Shown here: in pieces, positions 14,201 to 23,805 of the stretch
Numbering within the stretch: the stretch's first letter is position 1
Layout: every line of letters begins with the position of its first letter
DNA from: Lomentospora prolificans
Taxonomy: Eukaryota > Ascomycota > Sordariomycetes > Microascales > Microascaceae
DNA length: 64,000 bases
Direction: 5' to 3'
NCBI GenBank assembly: GCA_029532625.1
Contig: JARFXM010000003.1
Location: 3,782,001-3,846,000 of the forward strand
Made by a program: the position numbers and the translations under genes
The notes under the pieces: generated by a model
Told to the model about the DNA's origin: nothing
The model's database searches: none
Seen by the model: only the letters and a program-made list of their open reading frames with translations

Positions 14201-16311
14201 GGGCTTTTGCTCTGCCTCGGCAGGTGGGGCAGGGACAGCCTCTTCCTCCTGAGAAACTTCTTCAGCGGGCTCTGGGGTATCGACAGTAACATCAGCAGCG
14301 GGCTCTGGGGTATCGACAGTAACATCAGCAGCGGGCTCTTCCGCGGGCTCGGCAGGGGTAGAGTCTGCCTTCTCATCGGCAGGCGAAGGCGCTTCAAGTT
14401 CGGCAGTGGCCTCCTCGGGCTCTGGCTCCTTCGACTCTGTAGTCGGCTCAGCGGTTTCTTCGGGAGCTTCTTCGGTAGCTTCTACCGCAACAGCCTTATC
14501 CGTGGCTTCGGGCTCGGATTCAGACGCCTTCGCTTCCACTTCTTCATCATTGTTGTCGACGGGAGCATTAACCTCAGCGTCAGCGGGCTCATTAGCAGCA
14601 GCAGTTTCCGCCTCTGGTTCAGCAGCTGGTGCAGGCTCTTCAGCAGCTGTAGGCTCTTCAGAAGCTAGCTCAGCCTCCTCAGCAGCAGGTTCGGCTTCTT
14701 TCTTCTGGTCTTCTGAACCATCAGGCCTGTCTTCAGGCTGAGCTTCATCCTCCTTCTCAGGAGCTTCACCCGCTTCCTCCTTGGTGACTTCCACTGGGGC
14801 TTCTTCAGTGGCTGCCTCGGCTGTTTCGTTAAGAGACTCCTCAGTGTTAACTTGCTCAGTCACTACTTTGGGTTCCGCAGCGGGGGCAGACTCGGAGACA
14901 GATTCGGTCGACTCCTCAGGCTCACCCTTAGGTTCGTCGACAGGCTCATTAGGCTCAGCGGGATCAGCAACTTCTTTTGTCGGAGTCTCTTCTTCCTTAT
15001 TGTCGGCGGCTTCCTTGGCAGGCACTTCGGCTTCTTCATCTTTCTTAGCTTCCGCAGCAGGCTCAGGTTCATCCTCAGCTACCACTGGCTCAGCAGCAGG
15101 AGCTTCGGGCTCGGCAGCCTCTTCAGGAGTGGGAGTAGCATCAGCTTCTTCCGCCTCCTCCGGCGCGGCCTCCAGTGCCTCCTTAGCCGCTTCCTCCTCC
15201 GCGGCATCCTCTTCCGCTTTAGTAGCGGGAGCTTCTTCCTCTGCAGGCGCGGGAGCGGCATCCTCAGGTGCTTCGGGTGCCTCGGGCGCAGCCTCCGCAG
15301 CGGGCTCTTCGGGAGCAGAATCTTTTGATTCTCCTTCTGGCGTAGATTCTGCTTCGTCGGCCTTTGGCTCTTCTTCCGTCGACGCTGGCAGTTCTGTTGC
15401 CTCCTCAGCTGGTTTCTCTGGTTCAGCAGCGGGCTCCGGAGCAGCTGCGGCTTCTACTTCGGGGGGGAACTGGGTCTTCCGCAGGAGGGGGTGGCGGAGG
15501 GGGGCTATCGGCATCACTGCCATCGGCGGCAGCGACACCTCGTGACTTGGGTGCATCGTCCTGTTTGCCCTTTTTACCCTTCTTGCCCTTCTTGCCCTTC
15601 TTGACCGGTACCGCCCACTCATCTTCTTCCGCCTCCGCCGGCGGGGCAGGCGCCGCAGCGGCCTCCACGGGGGCTTCAGATTCAGGTTCAAGTTCAGGAT
15701 CAGGTTCGGACTCCTTCGCCTTCTTGCCCTTCTTGCCCTTCTTTCCCTTCTTCACGGGCATCGCCCATTCATCATCCTCTGGCGGTGATGGCTCAGAAAC
15801 TTCGACAGGTGGGTCTGGCTGAGCCTCAGGCTCCGCTGCAGGTTCAGGCTCTGGTTCGGGGTCTAAGGATTTGGCCTTCTTGCCCTTCTTACCCTTCTTA
15901 CCCTTCTTCACCGGCATGGCCCACTCATCGTCTTCTGCCTCCGCGGGAGGCGCAGGCTCAGCAGCGGCTTCGGCGGGAGGCTCAGTAGAGGCATCAGCTT
16001 CGGGCTCGAACTCCTCGGCCTTGTTCTTGCCCTTCTTCTTCTTCTTCTTCTTTTGTATCGTGAAAGGAGCGAATTCTTCCTCCCCATCACCTCCATTCTG
16101 GTCTCCTATCCACGCTATCCTATTAGTAGTGCCCACGTGTGGCTTCAATAGCCAGACCGCAAGAAACGATGAAGCACGCACCTTTTCCATTTAATTCGTC
16201 GGCGGAATCTTCCGGCTCAAAAAATTGTACCTCGCCCATTTCTCCGTATTGTATATTATTTTCGAGGTCTGCCCTATGAGGGCAAAACTCTATGGGGGAC
16301 TGAGCACTCAT
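2220..16311 (-). CDS. Giant Glu/Ala/Pro-rich protein, ~4,670 aa, frame broken twice
   Basis: I do not recognise the family. The start is the ATG at 16311 (A at -3). Exon 1 is 16311-16182. An intron at 16181-16106 (donor GTGCGT, branch TACTAAT) is followed by one exon to the TGA at 2220. Residues ~60-250 hold a Lys run and three modules of the form DEWA-x-PV followed by KKGKKGKKGKK. About 3,900 residues rich in Glu, Ala, Pro, Val and Thr follow, with no Cys seen and few aromatics. Near residue 4138-4159 is an Ala/Gly hydrophobic stretch (WVLGAVAAGAVAAGG). The last ~500 residues are basic and Arg/Ser-rich, ending FRAALKRFFSSTT. The frame changes at 15461-15467 and again at 13279-13284, so the raw reading stops at 15423 after about 270 residues. 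The composition resembles fungal 'involucrin-repeat' or leashin-like tethers, but that is only a suggestion. Continuous codon bias argues for one gene. Confidence 0.82.
13279..13284 (-). other. Frame break 2 in the giant gene (run of 6 C on the coding strand)
   Basis: The frame open from ~15.47 kb reads ...VDEPVTETP and then turns into Leu/Arg-rich sequence ending at 13160. The neighbouring frame continues as PKESAEEPAKELEPVSEE and stays open to 2220. Seven C residues instead of six would restore the reading. This shift is opposite in sign to break 1, so the flanking segments share one frame and only the ~729 codons between them are displaced. Confidence 0.8.
14265..14330 (-). repeat. Perfect 33-bp tandem duplication inside the giant gene
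   Basis: Two identical 33-base units lie side by side and a partial third copy starts at 14331. Each unit encodes the 11 residues ADVTVDTPEPA (circularly permuted), so the duplication keeps the frame. Identical copies point to recent slippage or unequal exchange. Confidence 0.9.
15461..15467 (-). other. Frame break 1 in the giant gene (run of 7 C on the coding strand)
   Basis: Upstream of this run the coding frame reads ...AEDPVPP, then goes into Ser/Arg-rich nonsense and stops at 15423. The frame one base away continues the Glu/Ala/Pro pattern (PPEVEAAAAPEPAAEPEK). Six C residues instead of seven would join the two frames. No GT...AG pair of intron size fits the switch. Confidence 0.8.
15566..16060 (-). 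repeat. Three Trp + Lys/Gly-run modules encoded in tandem
   Basis: The AAG/GGC-rich blocks are at about 15566-15610, 15718-15765 and 15874-15915. Each encodes an acidic stretch, then D/E-DEWA-(M/V)-PV, then KKGKKGKKGKK. The spacing is about 50-57 residues. A simpler Lys run followed by GKNK precedes them at about 16022-16055. The modules differ mostly in the Pro/Glu linker, while the Trp and Lys/Gly parts are nearly invariant. Confidence 0.85.
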
Positions 16312-19300
16312 GCTTTTCTCCAACTCCGCTCTCCTACTTGCTACTTCGACTTCTTCTCAAACTTGAGGACCTCTTGTGAAGGAGGAGGAAGAGTGGTCCT
16401 TGGGAGGGAATGATGATGTGGTAACTACGGCCTCGGAAAGCAGTCTTATTAACTCCAATGCAGATCTCCAATAGGGTTAGCTATTGCTGCTTGGGCTGTT
16501 CAAGGCCGTGTCAGTCTATGCCAGAGAAGCCAAGGAAGCACACCCCCCGGCTGGGGAGCCAGAGACGGAGAAGGGGGCAAAAGAGGAAAACTAACAGGGT
16601 TAAATGCGCAAAAGAGGGTATCGTGCAGTACAGGGCGTGATATGACAGACGGAATGATTCTAAAAGGGAAAAAAAAAAAAAAAAAAAATTACGGCGTGCT
16701 GTGTTGGATAAGGGGTGTTCGTTGGCTTTGTGGTCGTCCTGTCACGTATGATACGGCAGGCGGTGTGTACGGATATAATTTGCAGGAAAGCACTGATCAA
16801 TCGTCAAGGGCTTCGTAGCTTCGTTATGCAGGCGTTTTCAGGTTGAACAGCGTGGCTGTGAGATCCAAAGCAAAACAAATCGTGTCTTCGTGTTCTCGTC
16901 AAACGATATCCAGAAGAGTTTTGTGGGCTCTTTCAAAAAAGGTGATTTGAGAAGAGAGGATGGGAGTCTCTCTCAGAAAAAAAATCCGGGGAGTGAGACT
17001 AGAAAAGGCAAGATTCAACAAGCCTGCATACAAAGCACAGGTCCCAAGGGAATTGTATGGGGCGCCGGACCGGGGTTGTCTGGTCCGACAGACCATCACC
17101 CTTGACCAGCAGAGCGGAGACCAACCGGGAAGAGGCCCTTGGGATGAACAAGGGAATGCATACGCCCCCCGGAAAAGCCAAAAGAAGGGAACGACGATTC
17201 CGCTTCAAGAAAACAGACGCTGTTCCAGAGTCTCAAGTGATCAACCCCCATGTTTTCAAGCCATTGAGCGGCATCAGGGTACTGGCGCCACGTCGACGAT
17301 GTAATTGGGCACGGAGGCTCGAATGCGAGGGTTTGGGTCTCTGTTTGTGGATCCCATATAATTACAGTCTGGTACAGCTACCTGAGCTATAAGAGGAGTC
17401 GGACCTGTGCAGTACTTTGCTGGCTCACTCGACCGTGTACAGTACGAAGGTACTCTACTCAGAGTAGGCATGCATCTAATGCGCCGTTATTTTCTATCTG
17501 CCTTGGGATGCATTGATATCTGGTGCAGAGCTCTCTACAAGGAGACGGCCCAAAGTCTGCGAGTGCCGTACTCCGCACTCCCAGAGCGGATGGGGATGCG
17601 TCGGCCGAGACCCAGCTCCGCCAGCAGAGAGGAAGGGCACAAGCATTCGACTGAGCAATACTTACGGCTGGCAGACTTGCCGAGGGGATGGTACTACACG
17701 CGCGGTGAAGAAGCCGAAAAGCAGGGAAATCACGGAACATTGGCCGAATATAGGCCACACGATGGGAGAAAACAGGAGGAATGCATAAATGACAGAGCAA
17801 TTGACACCACAGGTTGGGCCAACAGGAAGCTACGTGGTGGGGAAGCTACGAGGTGCTGTGTTGTTCAACCACGGGTCGATTGCGTGGTGGTATTGGCTAT
17901 TTTGGATGTGATATAATATCAGGCCTCGACCATTGGAGATGCCTCATGTCCATCCCAAACAAGGAGTTCCTCATTAGGCTGCTGATGGGCTGTACTTTGC
18001 TTGGGGGGCTTCAGATGACTCCCATTGCAGGCGCCAAATGACGCCGCTAGCAAAGATTTTTTTGTTTTTTTGAGAGGCAAGACACGACCAAGAAAAGAGG
18101 CTCCTAAGCCGAGCGCGGCCACACATAGTTGGGCCAAGTGTTTGAGGGGACTTCCCGACGAGTAGCTCGGCGGTTCCTGGCAGGTAGGCGATTAGGCCTC
18201 ATTGGGTATGAAAATGTGAAAGATGGGGGAACACGCATGGCTGGGATTGGGCGTGAACGGCTGATAAGGTGGTGCGCGCGATTATTTCAGCAACCGATTG
18301 GGCGAGGGCACGGCAGCTCGCCCCAGACATGACTTGAATGTGATTCATCGCCAGATGTCCGGTCGGCCCACCGGGGTAAAGATGGCGATTTCTCATTGAC
18401 TTGTCGTATGGTTGAATTGCGTCCCAGTGCCCGTTTCGGGACATCAGGGCTCGATGAGTGGTTTTTTCTCGACGCAGCAGGTTAGTCAGTGTGCAACGTG
18501 GCTCGCCTCCAGCAGCCTCGCCTGAACGACTCCTGCATATATACGGCCACTTGCGGCGGGATTGGCAGACCAGCCAGATTGGGGTAACGTCGTGTTGAGC
18601 GAGCGGGTGGGGGAGCTTTTTCCTCCTTCGTCGATTCGATGACCGGAGAGGCACATCAATCTCTGCCTAAAATTGACGTGAGGGATATACCTCAACGGTA
18701 AAGCACAAGTGAATCAGAATTTGATGGTCCGTGATCGATGCCCAAGATCGTCGAATGAGCGGAACTTTGGTGGCGGCCACCCCGAAGGCACAAAGTAAAC
18801 AAATGGAGATTAAATGTCGGTTGCCAGGTTGCCCAGTAAATTGGGAGCCGTTGTGCCAAGAAGAATGTGGTGAAGACTAGGCCCGTAACGAGCCTTTACC
18901 AGGGGTTTTTATTAGGGTTGACTAGGGCGGTAACGGTGGCGGTTGTCGAATTTGGACTGGGCTCATGCTCTGGCCCAGGACATGAATCAATTGACGACGG
19001 CCAGCAAGTATCAATTGACTAACGTCCCAAGAATGAGATGGAGGAAATGGAGTCGATGTCAAATGCTTGTAACTTCTACCTCTCTCTACCTTTATCATCT
19101 CCACAGTAGTCAGTGACGAAACAGCGCATACCATGCACCTCCCACACCACATCACCGAGGAGTGGCGACAGCTCCACCACTTGCGCTGTTGTCAACTCAA
19201 ACTTGGGACGTTCTAGCCGCCGTCACAAGCACCGAGTCTCGGGGCTCGGGGTTGAACGGCCGGGCCGGGAAGCCACATAATGTTACCCACTCAATCGTCA

Positions 19301-21041
19301 AGCTTCAACCTGCCGTTCTCCTCAGGATGCCAGTCTCGCTCCTCGAAGAACAATCCGTCCCAACATGGCCCAAGACAATAATGCCTCATATCAGAAATCA
19401 CAACCAAACTCAATATTGCATCAGCCCCAAAAACACCATTAAAGAGGGCACTCTTCAAGATTGAGATTGAGGCACCAGTCTGGTAAGACCAAGACAGCCA
19501 GCAAGGGTCTTGCCGTTTGCTCCACAACGCCTTCCCCAACCACCAACGTTGCCCCACATGTGGATTTGGGGGTCCCTCCTGATGGAAGGTGCATAAATGC
19601 CACTGCTGGCCACCCGAATGCTTCCGTCACAGCACGCTGGCATTCAATTCTGCAGACGCTGTCTCAACTCTTGGATTCAAGCCAGTGTTCAATGTATCAT
19701 TTTATCCTCGTCTACCCACGGATTACCTCAAGAAAATCACCACATCACCACACCCATTAAGCACAGGCCAAACGTAAAAAGGAGAAAAAAAAATAGGTCC
19801 AGGATGTATATGTATCGATACTCGCGCATCGCTGGCTTGTTGGGCATCAACGAGCCGGATGTTCCCAGAATAGTTGGATTATGTTGTCACGCATTACCAA
19901 AGGGATCAAGTGGCTAAGAGGGAAAAAAAAAAAAAAAAAAAAAAAAAAAAGGTCCCTGCCACATCTGACAAATGGAGAGGGGTGTTTTATTATTTTACAC
20001 CTTTTTTTTTCTTCTCTGGAACAGGATTGGAGAACCATATCAGTAAAAACCATTCCCAGTAAACCCGCATAAACAACAATGCCCACTATACCAGGGCATC
20101 CTGTCCTAATCATCTCGAGGGAGGAGATTTTTTTTTTTTTGGGCCGTTGACTTCAAGGTTGATGTTCTCGATTTTGTGGACGAGAAACAGAGCACCAACC
20201 CCCTGCCATTCTCCCTTACTTCCTCGACTGAGTCGAAACAGGCGGTGAAGGCAAAATAGTCAAGACCAAGGAGCGTATTAATAGCCGGTACATACAAGGC
20301 GCAATTGAGCTGGCACTACTAGTCCGTTTACGTTGAACGCAGGTGTGGCTGGGAATTGACAACATGTGGAGGCACAGGCCAAGACATTGACCTTCCATTG
20401 CCAGTGACGCACGTATCGAAATGTTCACCCTCGTCGGTTCCTAGGTTAAAGTTCACCACATCGAGACGGACGCGCATTGCACGATGCGAAGGCCAGCCTC
20501 CATCTCCTGCAGCGTTTCCACCAGCAATTCGCCTCAAGCAGGATTGCAGTAGCCACAGGGTGAGCAATAGGAACAGGCTTGGTCGAGCCAGCTTCTCCAA
20601 TTCTGATACCAAGGCAGTCTTGAGACCCCATGTGTGAGGCGAGGAAGCTTTGGGCGATTAGCGAAAATGTGACATTTCTCTAAAGTAGATTGGAATAGAA
20701 AGAGAAGAGCCCGGTTATAACCCACTTTCCCATACGATATGGGCTTTACAGGCCTGGCATCTCCATGTCAAAAAAAGTACGGCTGGGATGTAACACGACA
20801 TAACCAGTTATAACAAGAAATCCTCCCAACGCCAACGCCATGAGAAACTTGAGTCGAGTTCGCAAATAGGCGAGGAGCAATTATGCATCCCCCAGACTCA
20901 GTCTAGCCACCCCGAGATTAGATAGGTCTCACGGGTGCCATAAACCCAGGGCTTACGCCACTGTAAACGCATGCATGATCTAACATGCCTCAACGGCTTT
21001 ATCCTTCATTCCAAACAAACGCATTGAGAATACGAGCGCTG
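16312..21041. other. 4.7-kb spacer without recognisable gene
   Basis: It lies between the 5' end of the giant gene and the 3' end of the Snf7 gene. The open frames present (the longest is about 169 codons at 17407-17916) have no recognisable motifs and no supporting splice structure. Poly(A) runs lie at 16669-16688 and 19923-19950. It probably holds the promoter of the giant gene at its left end and the Snf7 3' untranslated region at its right end. Confidence 0.55.
19923..19950 (+). repeat. A28 homopolymer
   Basis: An uninterrupted run of 28 A in the spacer. No flanking target-site duplication was seen, so it is treated as a simple repeat rather than a retroposon tail. Confidence 0.9.
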
Positions 21042-21920
21042 TTACATGGCCATCTCGGCTTGAAGTTTCCTGAGCTCTGCTTCCTCGTCGTCCTCTTCGA
21101 CCGCCTTGTCCGGAACTATTAATATGTGTCGTTAGCTTCTAGCTCTCCGTCATGTGGCCAAAAATAGCTGCCCGCCCCGGCATATGGCACTTACTCTTGC
21201 CGTTTGCAACAGGAGGCATCTTGTGCACCGCATCGGCGACGGGTACCGTGCCAGTGCCAAGCATCTGCTCGTCCAGTTGTTCCTGCTGGAGGTCTTCCAA
21301 CTCCCTCTCGAGGTCCTCTTCATCCACAGCATCCCCGAGAGTGTTGCTGGTGATAGCGTTGACGATCTCGTCGCTGAGGACATTCTGCTCTTGGAGTTGC
21401 TCCCTGTTGAACTTTGAGTTAGCTTACACGGAAGTTCTCTCGTACAGACGCTTGGCAATCCATACATAATCTCGTCCACCTTCTCAGGCGTCAGCTTGCC
21501 ATGGATCTGCTTCATAGCCTCGCCCGCCTTCTCCATCGCCGCAAGAGTTTCCCGGTTGATGTTCGCCGATTCTATCGCATTTATCTGCTGTTCGAGGGTG
21601 CCAATCTGTGCTAAAGTCTGATCAAGCGAGTGTTCGTGCTGCTTCTTTCGTTTCAATGCCATTTTGGCAGCTGTGCAGTTGAGCCTGGTGTCAGCACCTA
21701 TCCGAGGTTCTCCGGCATGCAAGAGTTACTGACCGTTCTTGTTTGTGCTAACGTATTTCCTAGCAATGCCGTCTTGTTCATCTACTTGCTTCTGAAGATG
21801 CGCCTCCCTCTTCTGCAACATCTCAAGCTGTGACCTAAGACCAAGGATGGCATTCTTTGGGCTGTCCTTCCTCTTCTGGGCGGCGCCGCTGCCACCGAAC
21901 CAGCCCCAGATTCCGGACAT
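21042..21920 (-). CDS. snf7: ESCRT-III subunit Snf7/Vps32
   Basis: This is the core filament-forming subunit of ESCRT-III, which sorts cargo into multivesicular bodies at endosomes. Exons are 21920-21734, 21670-21466, 21403-21195 and 21115-21042. Introns are 63, 62 and 79 bp, each with a good donor and acceptor. The spliced product is 224 aa, the usual size for the family (yeast Snf7 is about 240). It starts MSGIWGWFGG, then a basic helix with RSQLEMLQKREAHLQKQVDEQ, the alpha2 region AAKMALKRKKQHE, and the VDEIM...QEQNVLSDEIVNAI segment. An acidic C-terminus follows, with the MIM-like end EEAELRKLQAEMAM, which in this family binds Vps4. The gene is head to head with the Ten1-like gene, with starts 783 bp apart. 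Confidence 0.96.
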
Positions 21921-22703
21921 TTTGTCCTACACAATTTTATTCGTCTTGAGTATGTGTTCAATCGAAAGCGAAGAGTATTGCGGGTGCGGTGCGTTGAAAC
22001 AGGCAGATATAGACACGATAAGGAGGGTCGGAGATTGTGTGGCGGTTTGATGGTGGGGTCGAACAGGCGGCAATCTTAGGATGTGAACAGGGAACGGGTC
22101 TCCTAGGCAGCGCCGCTAGGCTCCTTCGAAAAAAGAGGGCGAAATCCGTACTTCCTTGCCGTTTCCCTATGGTTGTGGTATTAAAGGTTGGACGCTGGTA
22201 CGAGCGAAGAAAAAAGGGAAGAGTGGTAAATGGAGTGATATCGCCTGGAAGCGTTGTTCCTAGGCTGGTCACGATGGACAGCAGCCTATGACGAAGGTTT
22301 CCCCCTCCACCCCTGGCAACACAGTTCTACCGCCAATTATCCGTAGCCCCCCACTTCGCACGTGATAACCGGAGACGCCTACCCCGTGGCCGGCCTCGGA
22401 AGTCTTCGAGAGCTATTCACTCGACCAAGAGGCTCTTTTCCGCAGAGTAAAGATGCAGTCTTGGCCGAATAGCCTCACCTTTGCGACACCGAGCAGCCGC
22501 AAGCGTGCCAAATCTCCGCCTCACTAACCGTGGACCCTGTTCGAGTCCTGGAGGTCAACGCATCGTGCCGGGAGCTACGAATGCGAACCCTATGTGCCCA
22601 ATCCGTCTACACACAATGTCATTGTTCGTAGAAGTTTGACCGTCAGTGAAGTTCCCTTGTCATATCAACAAATCAACAAATTTGACAGGGTATAAGAGCA
22701 ACG
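21921..22703. promoter_or_regulatory. Shared divergent promoter region, snf7 / ten1-like
   Basis: This 783-bp interval separates the two divergent start codons and must hold both 5' leaders and promoters. The first ~150 bases next to snf7 include short AT-rich stretches. I could not identify a clear TATA or activator site. That it acts as a bidirectional promoter is inferred from position only. Confidence 0.4.
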
Positions 22704-23126
22704 ATGCCGAACGGCCCAATCCCATCGTACCTTTGCTCACTCTCTGGATTGCCCAATCGGACCATAGGTGATAAAGTACGGTTTCTAGGATGGTATGAGC
22801 CTTCATGCCTCTTCTATGAACTACAGCCCTAACTTTAGCCAAGTGTTGTCTCATACGAAGTTGAGCAAGCAACTCTAACGCTCATGAACAATCTTCCCAC
22901 TGGTACTGAGGTTAGCGCTGCCGTCGATATGCGCGCACGACTTGAGTCCCTGAAGTCGGAGGAGATTCGACCTGGACATTGGCTCAATATTATGGGCTAT
23001 GTCACATCAGTACAAACAAATAAAACTAGAAAAACCGTGGGCATCCAAGCTATCTTGCACTGGTCAGCAGGTTCTCTAGATATCGACAAATACGAGCAAG
23101 CCGTAAGACTGGAGTCGTCAAGTTGA
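22704..23126 (+). CDS. ten1: Ten1-like CST complex subunit (two exons)
   Basis: Ten1 is the small OB-fold partner of Stn1 in the telomere-capping CST complex and acts on single-stranded telomeric DNA in the nucleus. Exon 1 is 22704-22792 (MPNGPIPSYLCSLSGLP...GDKVRFLG). The 51-bp intron 22793-22843 has donor GTATGA, branch CCCTAAC and acceptor CCAAG. Exon 2 is 22844-23126. The joined product is 123 aa, a normal Ten1 size. Family-like signatures are KVRFLGCVVSYEV, the ESLKSEEIRPGHWLNIMGYV block and the end QAILHWSAGSLDIDKYEQ. The acceptor after TTTAGCCAAG was chosen because it alone joins the two conserved blocks in frame; the earlier TTTAG puts exon 2 out of frame. The name rests on motif memory without alignment. 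Confidence 0.78.
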
Positions 23127-23555
23127 GGTTCTGTTAAAGAAGCTTGAATATTTTAGAGAAACCCTTGCGTGCATAGACCTCTTGAACATAGGTTATACTT
23201 CAGAAACCTATGAGGGGTCTTCGGGTTCCTAGCTTGTTCCCATAACGTTGTTATAATCCTCCAATTCCTAGCCACCTTCCGGGCCTCGTTCCGCTCACCT
23301 CCTGGTGCCTACAAAATACTGCTTACGATAAAAGAGAAAGGATATCGCAAATCGAGTAACCAAATGGAACAATCGAGAGTAAGGATATATCGATGAGACA
23401 AAGCCGCGTATCGCCAACCCGCAAAGCTATTCTTAGACCAGTCATATAAAGCAGTAACGCTGCTTTCCGAGAGGAGCTCGATATCAACCTGGCTCATTTA
23501 CCTCTCCGCCGAACCCCCAACATCCCTCCATCTCTCTCATTGGAGTAATGTAGAC

Positions 23556-23805
23556 ATGGACACGCTATTTGGAACCTTACCAAACGAGATACTCGACCAC
23601 ATCATCACCAGATTACAACGTCGTTCTCCCGCGATGCTCGGCAACTTGCACAACTATGATGCATCTGTGTGAACCTCACATCTACCGCTCATGGGTGTGC
23701 CTTCCGCAAAGACACCACGTTTGCCCCCCCGGAGCTACTATCCATCAGTTCAGGAGGAATATCGAGGCTTTTCATGCGAATGAGCGGCATACGGAGAGGA
23801 TCTAG
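23556..23805 (+). pseudogene. F-box protein remnant, frameshifted
   Basis: The ATG at 23556 opens MDTLFGTLPNEILDHIITRLQ, a typical start of a fungal F-box domain (LP-x-EIL-x-x-II-x-x-L). That frame ends at a TGA at 23670-23672. The expected continuation, LCEPHIYRSWVCLPQ, appears in a neighbouring frame at about 23657-23701, and the middle of the domain fits best in the third frame. That frame itself closes at 23805. No gene body of normal F-box protein length follows. A decayed gene is the simplest reading; an unannotated intron cannot be fully excluded. Confidence 0.45.

Noticed and set aside
15461..15467. An intron explaining the frame change in the giant gene
   Set aside because: The only GT...AG pairs that would fix the frame are about 13-20 bases apart, too short for splicing, and coding composition is continuous across the point.
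3355..15545. Many long plus-strand frames (up to ~344 codons) opposite the giant gene
   Set aside because: They are Ser/Gly/Ala-rich mirror images of GAG/GCC/CCT-rich codons on the minus strand, which rarely give stops when reversed. They have no motifs and no plausible starts or introns.
17407..17916. A 169-codon frame in the spacer
   Set aside because: No motif, no signal peptide, uneven residue content, and overlapping frames of similar length. Treated as chance.
19923..19950. Poly(A) runs as tails of retroposed elements
   Set aside because: No target-site duplication or upstream element sequence was seen near this or the other A/T runs.
22440..22560. TTCGAGTCC looking like a tRNA B box (22532-22545)
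   Set aside because: No A box at the right distance and no cloverleaf arms could be drawn around it.
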